Shown here one piece after another: positions 42,596-54,366 of a stretch of DNA of 64,000 nucleotides. The stretch covers positions 930,984-994,983 of the forward strand of contig NZ_LMIU01000001.1 of assembly GCF_001428845.1 (NCBI RefSeq), in the 5' to 3' direction. Position numbers and translations under genes: made by a program. The stretch comes from Achromobacter sp. Root83. GTDB lineage: Bacteria > Pseudomonadota > Gammaproteobacteria > Burkholderiales > Burkholderiaceae_B. How positions within the stretch are numbered: position 1 is the first letter of the stretch; each line of letters starts with the position of its first letter. The notes beneath the pieces are model-generated. The model was not told where the DNA came from and did no database searches. It worked only from the letters and a program-made list of their open reading frames with translations.

Positions 42596-44223
42596 GTTTC
42601 TGGCTTCAACATCTTCCTGTTCTGCCCGTCGTTACCCCGCTGATCGCGGGGGCCGCGATGCTGCTGCTCGCCGATACCAGCCGCTATGCGCGCGGCGGTA
42701 TTGCGCTCCTGTCCACGATGGCCCAGCTTGCCGCCGCCATTGCCCTGCTGGCGGTGGCCGGCGGCGCCGTGCCCGGCGTCTGGCCGGACGGGGTAGGGGT
42801 CTATCTGGTGGGCGACTGGCCGGCGCCGTTCGGCATCGTGCTGGTGGTCGACCGCCTGGCGGCCGTCATGCTGACCCTGACCTCGGTGCTGGGCCTGGCC
42901 ACGCTGGTCTATGCGCTGGCCCGCTGGGACCGCGCGGGCGTGCATTTCCATTCGCTGTTCCAGTTCCTGCTGATGGGCCTGAACGGCGCCTTTCTCACGG
43001 GCGACCTGTTCAACCTGTTCGTGTTCTTCGAAGTACTGCTGGCGGCATCCTACGGCCTGCTGCTGCACGGCTCCGGCGTGGCGCGCGTCAGCGCCGGCCT
43101 GCAGTACATCGCGGTGAACCTGGTGGCGTCGTTCCTGCTGCTGATCAGCATTGCGCTGATCTATGGCGTGACCGGGACGCTGAACATGGCCGACCTGGCC
43201 CTGCGCGCCGGCAACCTGACCGGCGCCGACCGCATGCTGTTCGAGGCCGGCGCGGCCATCCTGGGCGTGGCCTTCCTGGTGAAGGCGGGCGCCTGGCCGC
43301 TGAATTTCTGGCTGGTCAAGGGGTATGGATCGGCCGGCGCGCCCATCGCGGCCATGTTCTCCATCATGACCAAGGTCGGCATCTATGCACTGCTGCGCAT
43401 CGGATCGCTGCTGTTGCCGTCGGGCGCGCCCGCGGCCTTCAGCCTGGACTGGATGTTCGCGGCGGGGCTTGCCACGCTGCTGTTTGGCGGCTTGGGCCTG
43501 CTTGCCACGCAGCAACTGGAAAAAATGGTCGGCTATTGCGTGATCGTATCGGCCGGCACGCTGCTGACCGCACTGGGCATGCCCGGGGTGACGCTCACCG
43601 GCCCGGCGCTGTTCTACCTGATCAGTTCGGTGCTGACGACGGGCGCGTTCTTCCTGCTGGCCGAACTGATCGAACGCACCCGCAGCTTTGGCGCCAACGT
43701 GCTGGCCGTGACCCTGGATGCCTTCGACCTGGACGATCCGGCGTCGGTTAACCGTTCCGACGACGTGGTGGGCGTGGCCATACCGGCCGCCATGGCCTTT
43801 CTTGGCCTGGCCTTCATCTGTTGCGCCTTGCTCGTGACCGGGCTGCCGCCGCTGTCGGGCTTCGTGGCGAAGTTCTCGCTGCTGTCCGCCGCGGTGTCGG
43901 CCGCCACCGAATCGGCGCCGCCCATGGACGCCTGGATACTGGTCGCCGCCGTGCTGGTTTCGGGTCTGGCCGGCCTGATCGGCCTGAGCCGTACCGGCAT
44001 CCGCGTGTTCTGGGCCAGCGATGACCGCAGCACGCCGCGCCTGCGCGTGATCGAGGCCGGCCCCGTGGCGGTGCTGCTGCTCCTGTGCGTGGGCCTGGCC
44101 GCGGGCGCGGGTCCGGTGTCGGCCTACCTGGACGACGCGGCGCGGTCACTGGACCAGCCCAGTTCGTATATCAATGCCGTCATGTCCGCGCAGACCGTGC
44201 GCGGCGCCCAGGGAGGAAGCTGA
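42592..44223 (+). CDS. mrpD: Mrp antiporter subunit D
   Basis: This is a 543-residue NuoM/N-like ion-translocating subunit with ~14 spans. Family segments are NLFVFFEVLLAASYGLLLHG, FLVKAGAWPLNFWLVKGY, and KVGIYALLRIG. The start codon is TTG at 42592, overlapping the mrpC stop (TTGA); no better start lies nearby. The stop overlaps the mrpE start, so the whole operon is translationally coupled. Confidence 0.92.
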   Translation: MSFWLQHLPVLPVVTPLIAGAAMLLLADTSRYARGGIALLSTMAQLAAAIALLAVAGGAVPGVWPDGVGVYLVGDWPAPFGIVLVVDRLAAVMLTLTSVLGLATLVYALARWDRAGVHFHSLFQFLLMGLNGAFLTGDLFNLFVFFEVLLAASYGLLLHGSGVARVSAGLQYIAVNLVASFLLLISIALIYGVTGTLNMADLALRAGNLTGADRMLFEAGAAILGVAFLVKAGAWPLNFWLVKGYGSAGAPIAAMFSIMTKVGIYALLRIGSLLLPSGAPAAFSLDWMFAAGLATLLFGGLGLLATQQLEKMVGYCVIVSAGTLLTALGMPGVTLTGPALFYLISSVLTTGAFFLLAELIERTRSFGANVLAVTLDAFDLDDPASVNRSDDVVGVAIPAAMAFLGLAFICCALLVTGLPPLSGFVAKFSLLSAAVSAATESAPPMDAWILVAAVLVSGLAGLIGLSRTGIRVFWASDDRSTPRLRVIEAGPVAVLLLLCVGLAAGAGPVSAYLDDAARSLDQPSSYINAVMSAQTVRGAQGGS

Positions 44224-44705
44224 TGCGCCGTCTCTACTTCCTGATCCTGCCCGGCCTGCTGTTCGCGCTGTGGCTGGTGCTGAACGAAAGCGTTTCCCCC
44301 GGCCAGATCGCGTTGGGCCTCGCGCTGGCGCTGTGGTTCACCTGGGCCGCGTCGCGCCTGCGCCCGCTGCATGCGCGGCCGCGCCGCCTGTGGAAGGTGC
44401 TGCCGCTGTTCCTGCACGTCACCTTGGATATCATCAAATCCAATGTCGCCGTGGCCCGGCTTATCCTGAATCCGCGCCGCAACGACTTTTCGCCCGGATT
44501 CATCATGATTCCGCTGACCATGCGCGACCCGCATGGACTGGCGATGCTTGCCTGCATCGTCACCTACACGCCCGGCACCGTCTGGGTGGACCTCACCGAC
44601 GACCACCGCCTGAAACTGCACGTGCTGGACCTGCAGCACGAAGGCGATTGGATCAAGCTGGTACAGGAGCGCTACGAGCGCCCGTTGATGGAGATGTTTG
44701 AATGA
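44223..44705 (+). CDS. mrpE: Mrp antiporter subunit E
   Basis: This 160-residue protein has two or three N-terminal spans and a cytoplasmic domain with the MrpE motif TYTPGTVWVDL and HVLDLQHEGDW. ATG at 44223 overlaps the mrpD stop, and the stop overlaps mrpF by 4 bp. It belongs to the membrane complex; its individual role is not well known. Confidence 0.92.
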   Translation: MRRLYFLILPGLLFALWLVLNESVSPGQIALGLALALWFTWAASRLRPLHARPRRLWKVLPLFLHVTLDIIKSNVAVARLILNPRRNDFSPGFIMIPLTMRDPHGLAMLACIVTYTPGTVWVDLTDDHRLKLHVLDLQHEGDWIKLVQERYERPLMEMFE

Positions 44706-44983
44706 ACACCGTACTGTATTGGGCGGCGTCCTTTGCCTTGCTCTGCTTCGCGCTGGGCATGGTGTTCGCCACCATCCGCCTGCTGCGCGGACCCACCGCC
44801 CAGGACCGCGTCCTGGCCCTGGACACGCTGTATATCAACGGCATGCTGACGATGCTGGTCTTCGGCATCCGGTCCGGCACGTCCGTCTATTTCGACATTG
44901 CGCTGCTCATCGCGCTGTTCGGGTTCGTCGGGTCCACCGCGATGGCGCGCTTTCTGCTGCGCGGCGAGGTCATCGAGCCATGA
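44702..44983 (+). CDS. mrpF: Mrp antiporter subunit F
   Basis: This 93-residue protein has three membrane spans and the conserved RLLRGPTAQDRVLALDTL segment of MrpF/PhaF. Overlaps on both sides (4 bp each, ATGA) place it firmly in the operon. Confidence 0.92.
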   Translation: MNTVLYWAASFALLCFALGMVFATIRLLRGPTAQDRVLALDTLYINGMLTMLVFGIRSGTSVYFDIALLIALFGFVGSTAMARFLLRGEVIEP

Positions 44984-45321
44984 TCGACGCCCAACTCCCC
45001 CTGTGGGCCAGTATCCCCGCCACCGTCCTGCTGGTGCTGGGAGGCTTGCTGGCCGTGACCGGCTCCGCCGGCCTGCTGCGGTTCCGCACCTTCCAGGCGC
45101 GCATCCATGCGCCGACGCTGGGCAACACCCTGGGCTGCGCCTGCGTGCTGGCGTCCTCCATACTCGTGTTCTCCGCGCTGTCAGCCCGGCCTGTTTTCCA
45201 TGAGGTCATCATCACGCTGCTGCTGATCGTTTCGTCCCCGGTCACCGCCATGCTCCTGATGCGCGCCGCTACCTACCGTAACCGCTTGACAAAGGCCGAT
45301 GCGGACTTCGACGCGCGGTAG
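44980..45321 (+). CDS. mrpG: Mrp antiporter subunit G
   Basis: This is a 113-residue last subunit of the Mrp complex, with three spans and the MrpG motif GLLRFRTFQARIHAPTLGNT followed by ITLLLIVSSPVTAMLLMRAA. ATG at 44980 overlaps the mrpF stop. The operon is complete: A(B), C, D, E, F, G. Confidence 0.92.
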   Translation: MIDAQLPLWASIPATVLLVLGGLLAVTGSAGLLRFRTFQARIHAPTLGNTLGCACVLASSILVFSALSARPVFHEVIITLLLIVSSPVTAMLLMRAATYRNRLTKADADFDAR

Positions 45322-45330
45322 TGGCGGGTC

Positions 45331-45392
45331 GACATGTCCCTGTTTTCATGGCTGAAACGTAACCTTACGAATTCAAGTCGCTGGACATGTCC
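45331..45392. repeat. pair of GACATGTCC palindromic elements
   Basis: The sequence GACATGTCC occurs at 45331-45339 and again, as the full palindrome GGACATGTCC, at 45383-45392, 52 bp apart (about five helical turns). Both are preceded by GTCG or similar. They lie between mrpG and the small secreted protein gene and could be regulatory sites for the latter. Confidence 0.4.
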
Positions 45393-45482
45393 CCGACCGC
45401 GCAACATGGGATAGTGATGGCAGTAGGCGGCGCAGTGCAGAGCCGCGCCGTCCAGGTTCAATCTCTCTTAAAGGAGCTGACC

Positions 45483-46019
45483 ATGACTACACGACCCATG
45501 CAGACCAAGCGTCTTGCCGCAACCCTTTGCACGGCGGGCCTGATGCTGATTGCCGGCGCGGCCCACGCGGCTGATGCCGGAACCAGCGGCACCGGTACGC
45601 CGCAGTCCCGCTACCAGCAGGATGTGGCCGCCTGCAAAAGCGGCGCCACCGGCCAGCCGCTGCAGACCTGCCTGCGCGAGGCGGGCGCCGCGCGGGAAGA
45701 GTCCCGCCGCCAGAACCTCAACGAAGCCAGCCCCGAACAGCGCCAGCAAAACATCCTGGCCCGCTGCAACCGGCTGCCCGAGGCGCAGCGCCAGAATTGC
45801 GTGACCCAGATGACCGCGCCCACGAACGTGCGCGGCAGTGTGCGGGGCGGGGGTGTCCTGCGTGAAACCGTGATCCAGGTGCCCGCGGATTCCATGCCGC
45901 CCGCCGCCACGGCGCCGGGGATGGCGCCCGTGCCGCCTGCCAGCACGGCGCCCGGCATGGCGCCGATGCCGCCCGCCAGCACTGCGCCGGGCATGGCGCC
46001 CGCGCCGATGCGCCAGTAA
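45483..46019 (+). CDS. small secreted Cys- and Pro-rich repeat protein
   Basis: This 178-residue protein has a signal peptide ending near residue 30 (LIAGAAHAADAG). The mature part (about 40-115) has four Cys in two pairs (AACKSGATGQPLQTC and ARCNRLPEAQRQNC), resembling PsiF-type or other small periplasmic proteins. The C-terminus holds three 12-residue repeats PPA(A/S)TAPGMAP(V/M/A). Function is not known. A strong AAGGAG ribosome site precedes the ATG, suggesting good expression. Confidence 0.75.
   Translation: MTTRPMQTKRLAATLCTAGLMLIAGAAHAADAGTSGTGTPQSRYQQDVAACKSGATGQPLQTCLREAGAAREESRRQNLNEASPEQRQQNILARCNRLPEAQRQNCVTQMTAPTNVRGSVRGGGVLRETVIQVPADSMPPAATAPGMAPVPPASTAPGMAPMPPASTAPGMAPAPMRQ
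45897..46004 (+). repeat. three 36-bp coding repeats
   Basis: Three tandem 36-bp units encode PPA(A/S)TAPGMAPx at the end of the small secreted protein. They are imperfect at DNA level, suggesting some age, but copy number could still vary. Confidence 0.8.
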
Positions 46020-46091
46020 GCGGGGCCGCGGGGCGCGGCCGCAGCCACAATCAGGCAAAATGGCGGCTGTCGCCCTTTCTTACGCATATTC

Positions 46092-48482
<2,391 letters not shown>

Positions 48483-48574
48483 TATTCCTGGCTGGCGGGC
48501 GGGCAGGATCGGGCGCGCAGGCCGCGCCCGCGCGATCCTGTCCACCCAAAAATAGGGGCCGCAGCCCCATTTGC

Positions 48575-48580
48575 TACACT
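48575..48580 (+). promoter_or_regulatory. possible -10 box upstream of ybiT
   Basis: TACACT in the context TTTGCTACACTATCC lies about 50 bases before the GTG start of ybiT and stands out in the GC-rich spacer. No good -35 box is evident. Confidence 0.3.
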
Positions 48581-48630
48581 ATCCGGTTTCCTCGCATGCG
48601 TCTTCGGACGCCTTCAAACGCAAATACACC

Positions 48631-50235
48631 GTGATATCCACAGCCAATCTCACCATCCAGTTCGGTCCCAAGCCCCTTTTCGAGAACGTCAGCGTCAAGT
48701 TCGGGGAAGGCAACCGCTACGGGCTGATCGGGGCCAATGGGTCCGGCAAGTCTACGTTCATGAAGATCATCGGCGGCGACCTCGAATCCTCCGGCGGCAA
48801 CGTGTCGCTCGAGCCGGGCGTGCGCCTGGGCAAGCTGCGCCAGGACCAGTTCGCGTTTGAAGACCTGCGCGTGCTGGACGTCGTGATGATGGGCCACACC
48901 GAGATGTGGGCCGCCATGTCCGAGCGCGACGCCATCTACGCCAATCCGGAAGCGTCGGAAGACGACTACATGCGCGCGGCCGACCTGGAAGCCAAGTTCG
49001 CCGAATACGACGGCTACACCGCCGAAGCCCGCGCGGGCGAGCTGCTGCTGGGCCTGGAAATCGCCGTGGACCAGCACAACCTGCCCATGCGCGAAGTGGC
49101 CCCGGGCTGGAAGCTGCGCGTGCTGCTGGCGCAGGCGCTGTTCTCCAACCCCGACGTCCTGCTGCTGGACGAGCCCACCAACAACCTGGATATCAACACC
49201 ATCCGCTGGCTGGAAAACGTGCTCAACGGCTACCAGAGCACGATGATCATCATCAGCCATGACCGCCACTTCCTGAACCAGGTGTGCACGCACATGGCCG
49301 ACGTGGACTACGGCGAGATCCGCATCTACGCCGGCAACTACGACGACTACATGCTGGCGTCCACCCAGGCCCGCGAGCGCCTGGTGTCCAACAACGCCAA
49401 GGCCAAGGAACGCGTCGCCGAACTCCAGGATTTCGTGCGCCGCTTCGCGGCCAACAAGTCCAAGTCGCGCCAGGCCACCTCGCGCCTGAAGCAGATCGAC
49501 CGCATCAAGGCCGACCAGGTCGTGGTCAAGCCCTCGTCGCGCCAGAACCCGTATATCCGCTTCGAGCAGAACAAGGTCATGCACCGCCTGGCGGTCACCG
49601 TCGAAAACCTCACCAAGGCCTACGACGCGCCCGTGATCACCAAGTTCTCGGCGATGGTCGATGCGGGCGAAAAGATCGCCATCATCGGCGCCAACGGCGT
49701 CGGCAAGACGACCCTGCTGCGTCTGCTGGCCACGGAACTGCAACCCGATTCGGGCTCCGTGAAGTGGTCCGAAAACGCTGACCTGGGCTATATGGCCCAG
49801 GACGTGTCCGACCAGTTCCTGCAAACCGACATCAACCTGCTGGACTGGATGGGCGATCACCGCCAGCCGGGAGACGACGACCAGTCGATCCGTTCCGTGC
49901 TGGGCCGCCTGCTGTTCTCGGCGGACGATCTGCCCAAGGCGCCCAAGGTGCTGTCCGGCGGCGAAAAGAACCGCATGACCTTCGGCCGCCTGATGCTGGG
50001 CCGGCATAACGTCATGCTGCTCGACGAACCGACCAACCACCTGGACATGGAATCGATCGAGTCGCTGCAGTTCGCCCTGGAAAAGTACGAAGGCACGCTG
50101 GTGTTCGTCTCGCATGACCGTGAATTCGTGTCGGGCCTGGCCACGCGCGTGATCGAAATCCTGGCCACCGGCGAGATCATCGACTACCGCGGCGGCTACG
50201 AAGACTACCTGTCCTCGCGCGGCATCGAGGCCTGA
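48631..50235 (+). CDS. ybiT: ABC-F family ATPase YbiT
   Basis: This 534-residue ABC-F protein has two nucleotide-binding domains and no membrane part. It is closely similar to E. coli YbiT (shared runs such as [19 protein letters not shown] and [11 protein letters not shown]). The first Walker A is GANGSGKS near residue 35, with DEPTNNLDI in site 1. The second Walker A is GANGVGKT, with LSGGEKNRM and [19 protein letters not shown] proteins bind the ribosomal E site and modulate translation. The start is GTG at 48631 (aligning with the YbiT start). A terminator follows. Confidence 0.93.
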   Translation: MISTANLTIQFGPKPLFENVSVKFGEGNRYGLIGANGSGKSTFMKIIGGDLESSGGNVSLEPGVRLGKLRQDQFAFEDLRVLDVVMMGHTEMWAAMSERDAIYANPEASEDDYMRAADLEAKFAEYDGYTAEARAGELLLGLEIAVDQHNLPMREVAPGWKLRVLLAQALFSNPDVLLLDEPTNNLDINTIRWLENVLNGYQSTMIIISHDRHFLNQVCTHMADVDYGEIRIYAGNYDDYMLASTQARERLVSNNAKAKERVAELQDFVRRFAANKSKSRQATSRLKQIDRIKADQVVVKPSSRQNPYIRFEQNKVMHRLAVTVENLTKAYDAPVITKFSAMVDAGEKIAIIGANGVGKTTLLRLLATELQPDSGSVKWSENADLGYMAQDVSDQFLQTDINLLDWMGDHRQPGDDDQSIRSVLGRLLFSADDLPKAPKVLSGGEKNRMTFGRLMLGRHNVMLLDEPTNHLDMESIESLQFALEKYEGTLVFVSHDREFVSGLATRVIEILATGEIIDYRGGYEDYLSSRGIEA

Positions 50236-50252
50236 TCCCGCCGGATCTGCCA

Positions 50253-50289
50253 CAGAGCGGCGCACGGCAACGTGCGCCGCTCTGCTTTT
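50253..50289 (+). terminator. Rho-independent terminator of ybiT
   Basis: A 13-bp perfect stem (CAGAGCGGCGCAC paired with GTGCGCCGCTCTG) and a 6-nt loop are followed by CTTTT. It starts 18 bp after the ybiT stop. Confidence 0.85.
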
Positions 50290-50398
50290 GGGCCCGGCAG
50301 GCGCGCCGCGCCCGCCGTTCAGCAAACCGCAATGTGCGCTGCGCTATCATCGCGCCAACCCTGGCGGCTGTCCGGCCAGGCATCTTTTTGCCCCCCTC

Positions 50399-51625
50399 AT
50401 GTCTCCCTCCCAGTATGCCGCGCCCGATGGCGCGCAGATCAGTACGTTCGCCCTGACGGGCCGCATCGTCGCCATCGCTTTTTTCACCTTCATCTGCTAC
50501 TTGGCCATCGGCTTGCCGCTGGCCGTGCTGCCGGGCTACGTGCACGACAAGCTGGGCTACGGCTCGGTCCTTGCCGGCCTGGCGATCAGCGTGCAGTACG
50601 TGGCCACCTTGCTCAGCCGGTCCCACGCGGGGCGCATGGCCGACACGGTCGGTCCCAAGCAGACGGTCGTGATCGGCATGGCGGCCTGCGCGGCCAGCGG
50701 TGTCTTCCTGCTGCTGGCGTATGCGTTCGAGCGCAGCGCCTGGCTCAGCCTGACGGCGATCATCGTCAGCCGGCTGGCGCTGGGCTTCGGCGAAAGCTGG
50801 GTCGGGACGGGCTCCGCCACCTGGGCCATCGCCAGGGTCGGGCCGCTGCACACGGCGCGCGTCATTTCCTGGAATGGCATCTGCACTTACGGCGGGCTGG
50901 CATTGGGCGCGCCCCTGGGCGTGCACCTGGAAACCGAATGGAGCATGGGAGCGCTGGGCGGCGCGGTGCTGCTGCTGGGGCTGATCGGGCTGGGACTGGC
51001 GATATCGCGGGCTGCCGTGGCCATCGTGGGCGGCCACCGCATGGCCTTCAAGAGCGTCGTCCTGCGCGTTTTTCCACACGGCATGGCGCTAGGCCTAGGG
51101 TCGGTCGGCTTCGGCACGCTGGCGGCCTTCGTGGCGCTGTTCTACGCCAGTTTCTCGTGGGATGGCGCCGCGCATGCGCTCAGCGCCTTTGGGGGCGCCT
51201 TCATCGGCGTGCGCCTGCTGTTCGCCGGCACCATCACGCGATTCGGCGGCTTCCGGGTCGCGCAGGTGTCCTTCCTGGTGGAAGCGGCGGGGCTGTTGCT
51301 GCTCTGGCTGGCGCCCAACCCCGGCGTGGCGCTGATGGGCGCCGCGCTGACGGGCTGCGGGTTCGCGCTGGTGTTCCCGGCCATCGGCGTCGAGGCCGTG
51401 GCGCGCGTGCCCGCCGGCAGCCGCGGGGCGGCACTGGGGGCGTATTCCGCCTTCCTGGACCTCGCGCTGGGCGTAACGGGACCGATCGCCGGGTACATCT
51501 CCAGCGGCTTCGGGTATCCGGCCATCTTCCTGGCGGCCTCCGGGTCCGTGCTGGCAGGGTTCATGATCGCGTTCGGATTGCAGCGCCATGCGGTCCGGCA
51601 GCATGCCGCCACCGCGGCGGCGTGA
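50399..51625 (+). CDS. MFS transporter (YhhS/YfcJ-like)
   Basis: This 408-residue major facilitator protein has 12 predicted spans. Motif A-like SHAGRMADTVGPKQTV follows span 2, and RLALGFGESWVGTGSATW lies in span 4 of the YhhS/YfcJ arabinose-type subgroup. Its substrate is unknown; relatives export small molecules or give mild drug resistance. ATG at 50399 is chosen; a longer in-frame start at 50288 overlaps the ybiT terminator. It is the only gene between that terminator and the AT-rich spacer before the ABC operon. Confidence 0.88.
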   Translation: MSPSQYAAPDGAQISTFALTGRIVAIAFFTFICYLAIGLPLAVLPGYVHDKLGYGSVLAGLAISVQYVATLLSRSHAGRMADTVGPKQTVVIGMAACAASGVFLLLAYAFERSAWLSLTAIIVSRLALGFGESWVGTGSATWAIARVGPLHTARVISWNGICTYGGLALGAPLGVHLETEWSMGALGGAVLLLGLIGLGLAISRAAVAIVGGHRMAFKSVVLRVFPHGMALGLGSVGFGTLAAFVALFYASFSWDGAAHALSAFGGAFIGVRLLFAGTITRFGGFRVAQVSFLVEAAGLLLLWLAPNPGVALMGAALTGCGFALVFPAIGVEAVARVPAGSRGAALGAYSAFLDLALGVTGPIAGYISSGFGYPAIFLAASGSVLAGFMIAFGLQRHAVRQHAATAAA

Positions 51626-51731
51626 TGTTTATTACTAAAAGAAGTAAAGACATTCGATATTGATTGTTTGGATTCATATAACGAATTGTTAGATTTGAGG
51701 CTCGTTTTCACGCGCCCACACGCTTCGTTCC

Positions 51732-52514
51732 ATGAATCTGACCTTCGATCACGTCCATAAACACTTCGGCGACCTGCCCGTCGTGGATGGCTTCACCAGT
51801 GAAATCAAGACCGGGGAACTGGTCGCGCTGGTGGGTCCGTCCGGCTGCGGCAAATCGACTTTGCTGCATCTGGCCGCGGGACTGGAAAAGCCCACGGAGG
51901 GCAGCGTGCAGGCCGATGGCCGCGCGATCACCGGCCCGCATCCCAGCCGCACGCTGGTGTTCCAGGAACACGCGCTGTACCCGTGGCTGACGCTGGAAGA
52001 CAACGTGGCGCTGGCGCTGGAATTTCAAAACACGCCCAAGAAGCGCGCCCGCGAGGCCGCCCGCGATTGGCTGGCCCGCGTCAGCCTGGCGGGGTTCGAA
52101 CACTATTACCCCCATCAGGTGTCCGGCGGCATGCGCCAACGCGCCGCACTGGCGCGCGCGTTCGTCGCGCAGCCCCAGACCATGCTGATGGACGAGCCCT
52201 TCGGCGCGCTGGACGCGCTGACCCGCCTGAGCCTGCAGGATGTGCTGCGCCAACTGATCGCCCAGGAAAAACCCACCGTTCTGCTCGTCACCCACGACGT
52301 CGACGAAGCCCTGTTCCTGGCCGACCGCATCGTGGTGTTCAGCCCGCGCCCGGCGCGCGTGCTGCGCGAGTTCAATCTGGCGCATCGCGCCAAGACCCAC
52401 GACCTGTCCGGCCTGGCCGCTGAAAAACGCGAGATCCTGCGCCTGCTGGGCATCGCGGTGGACGGCTCGCACGCTGACGCAGACTCGGACTCGGACCTGG
52501 CGCTGGCCGCCTGA
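51732..52514 (+). CDS. nitrate/sulfonate/taurine-type ABC ATPase
   Basis: This 260-residue ATPase is of the SsuB/TauB/NrtD type. Walker A GPSGCGKST is near residue 38, the Q-loop is TLVFQEHALYPWLTLEDNV, the signature VSGGMRQR, Walker B LMDEPFGALD and the switch His in VTHDVDEALFLADR. It is the first gene of an operon with a binding protein, a permease and a second binding protein. An AT-rich spacer (51626-51731) with TAACGAATTGTTA at 51679-51691 precedes it and may hold promoter and operator. Confidence 0.9.
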   Translation: MNLTFDHVHKHFGDLPVVDGFTSEIKTGELVALVGPSGCGKSTLLHLAAGLEKPTEGSVQADGRAITGPHPSRTLVFQEHALYPWLTLEDNVALALEFQNTPKKRAREAARDWLARVSLAGFEHYYPHQVSGGMRQRAALARAFVAQPQTMLMDEPFGALDALTRLSLQDVLRQLIAQEKPTVLLVTHDVDEALFLADRIVVFSPRPARVLREFNLAHRAKTHDLSGLAAEKREILRLLGIAVDGSHADADSDSDLALAA

Positions 52515-52581
52515 TCCCCTTTCCTGAACATTCCAGGCTGCGCACAGGCGCGGCCCATACCCGAATTCCCTGGAGCTCCTG

Positions 52582-53580
52582 ATGAAATTGAAGCAATGGC
52601 TGTCCCTGCCGCTGGCCGCGGCGCTGCTGGCGGCGGCCCCCGCGATGGCGGCCGAAAAATTCCGCGTTGGCTATCTGCGCGTGATGGACGATGCGCAAGC
52701 CATCGTCGCGCAAGAGGGCGGCTATTACAAAAAGGCCGGCCTGGATTCCGAACTGATCGAATTCAAGTCGGGCACCGATCTGATCAAGGCGATCGTCGGC
52801 GGCCAGCTCGACATCGGCGTGCTGGGCTTTACCAATGCCGTGGCGTGGGCCTCCAAGGGCGCGGACCTGAAGGTGGTCGGCGGCGCGCAGCAGGGCTACC
52901 ACTCGCTGATCGTGCGTGATGACTCGGGCATCAAGGACATCGCCGGCCTGAAGGGCAAGACGCTGGCTTCGCAGGCCGAGGGCAGCACCGCCGACGTGGT
53001 GCTCAAGGGCGTGGTGCTCAAGCAGGGCAACCTCAGCGCGGACGACGTCAACGTCATGGGTGTGAGCCCGGCGGTGGCGGTGCAGTCGCTGGTGGGCAAG
53101 CGCGTGGACGCGGCCTTTCTGTTCGAACCCTACGACCGCATCGCGCAACTGATCGCGCCGGTCAAGCAGATCTACGAAGTGGGCCAGGCCTGGCCGTTCC
53201 CCTGCATGGTCGTGATCACGTCGGGCGAGACGCTGGCCAAGCGCAAGGACGATGTCTGGAAGGCGCTGGATGCGCAGAACCAGGCCATCGCGCTGCTCCA
53301 GAAGGAACCCGCGCAAGCCTCCAAGCTGATCGCCTCGTATTTCATCGCCGAGCCCACGCTCAAGACGCTGACCCGCGGCGAACTCCCGCGTGAGACCGTC
53401 ATCGCCGAAGCCATCGGCACGCAGGTGTTCACGCCCAAGCTGACGGAAAAGGACACGGCCCGCATGCAGGAAATCGCCGATATCCTGCAGGCCCAGGGTT
53501 CGCTGAAGACCCGTGACGGCAAGCCGTACGACGTGTCCAGCATCGTCGACCTGTCCTGGCAAGAGGCTCGCAAGCTTTGA
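52582..53580 (+). CDS. SsuA/TauA-type periplasmic binding protein
   Basis: This 332-residue NMT1/SsuA-like solute-binding protein has a signal peptide of ~23 residues (LPLAAALLAAAPAMA before AEKFRVGY). Segments LRVMDDAQAIVAQEGGYYKK, GGQLDIGVLGFTNAVAW and LKGKTLASQAEGSTADV are typical of sulfonate/taurine/nitrate-type receptors. The ligand is not evident. It is followed by the permease with a TTGA overlap. Confidence 0.88.
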   Translation: MKLKQWLSLPLAAALLAAAPAMAAEKFRVGYLRVMDDAQAIVAQEGGYYKKAGLDSELIEFKSGTDLIKAIVGGQLDIGVLGFTNAVAWASKGADLKVVGGAQQGYHSLIVRDDSGIKDIAGLKGKTLASQAEGSTADVVLKGVVLKQGNLSADDVNVMGVSPAVAVQSLVGKRVDAAFLFEPYDRIAQLIAPVKQIYEVGQAWPFPCMVVITSGETLAKRKDDVWKALDAQNQAIALLQKEPAQASKLIASYFIAEPTLKTLTRGELPRETVIAEAIGTQVFTPKLTEKDTARMQEIADILQAQGSLKTRDGKPYDVSSIVDLSWQEARKL

Positions 53581-54350
53581 GCGCATCTACCCGAGTAACC
53601 GGCGCCCGCAAGCATTTCGCGGGCGTTTTGGGCGTCTTGTTCATCCTGGCCCTTTGGCAGCTCGCGGCGTTCGCGCTGCCCGACTTCCTGATGCCAGGCG
53701 TGCCGGCCGTGGTCGAACGCCTGTTCGAAGACCTGGGCAAGCAGTCGTTCCACCAGAGCCTGATGGGCACGCTGGGCCGGCTGGGCGCGGGCTATGGCCT
53801 GGCGCTGGCGGCCGGCATCGGCTTCGGGCTTGTCGCGGCCGTGCTGTTCTTCTTCCGCGAGGTGCTGCGCAGCGCCATCGTCATCCTGCAATCGATTCCG
53901 TCCATTGCATGGGTGCCGCTGTTCCTCATCGTGATGGGATTCGGCAACACGCCCATCATCGTGGTGGTGGCGCTGTCGGCATTCTTTCCTGCAGCGCTCA
54001 GCGTGATGAACGCCACCGAGTCCGTGCAGCGCGTGCATGTGTCCGCGGCGCGCGTCATGGGCGCCACGCGGTGGGGGCTGGTCAAGCGGGTGTACCTGCC
54101 CGCCGTCATGCCCGAGCTCATCACCGGCGCGCAGCTTGCGTTCGGCAATGCCTGGCGGGCGCTGATCTCGGCGGAAATGCTGATCGGCTTCGGCAAGGGC
54201 CTGGGCCGTTCGCTGGCGTATTCCGGCGAGATCGCAGACATGACGGGCGTCATGACCAACATCCTGGTCATCGCCGTGCTGGCCGCGCTGATCGACCAGT
54301 TCGTGCTTGAAAACCTCAAGCACCGCCTGCTGCGCTACCAGTACGTCTAA
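53577..54350 (+). CDS. SsuC/TauC-type ABC permease
   Basis: This 257-residue permease has six spans. The EAA loop (RVMGATRWGLVKRVYLPAVM) matches BPD_transp_1 proteins that pair with SsuB-type ATPases. The start codon is TTG at 53577, overlapping the binding-protein stop; no ATG lies near the expected N-terminus. The next gene starts 16 bp later. Confidence 0.88.
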   Translation: MSASTRVTGARKHFAGVLGVLFILALWQLAAFALPDFLMPGVPAVVERLFEDLGKQSFHQSLMGTLGRLGAGYGLALAAGIGFGLVAAVLFFFREVLRSAIVILQSIPSIAWVPLFLIVMGFGNTPIIVVVALSAFFPAALSVMNATESVQRVHVSAARVMGATRWGLVKRVYLPAVMPELITGAQLAFGNAWRALISAEMLIGFGKGLGRSLAYSGEIADMTGVMTNILVIAVLAALIDQFVLENLKHRLLRYQYV

Positions 54351-54366
54351 GCGCGACGAGCACGCC

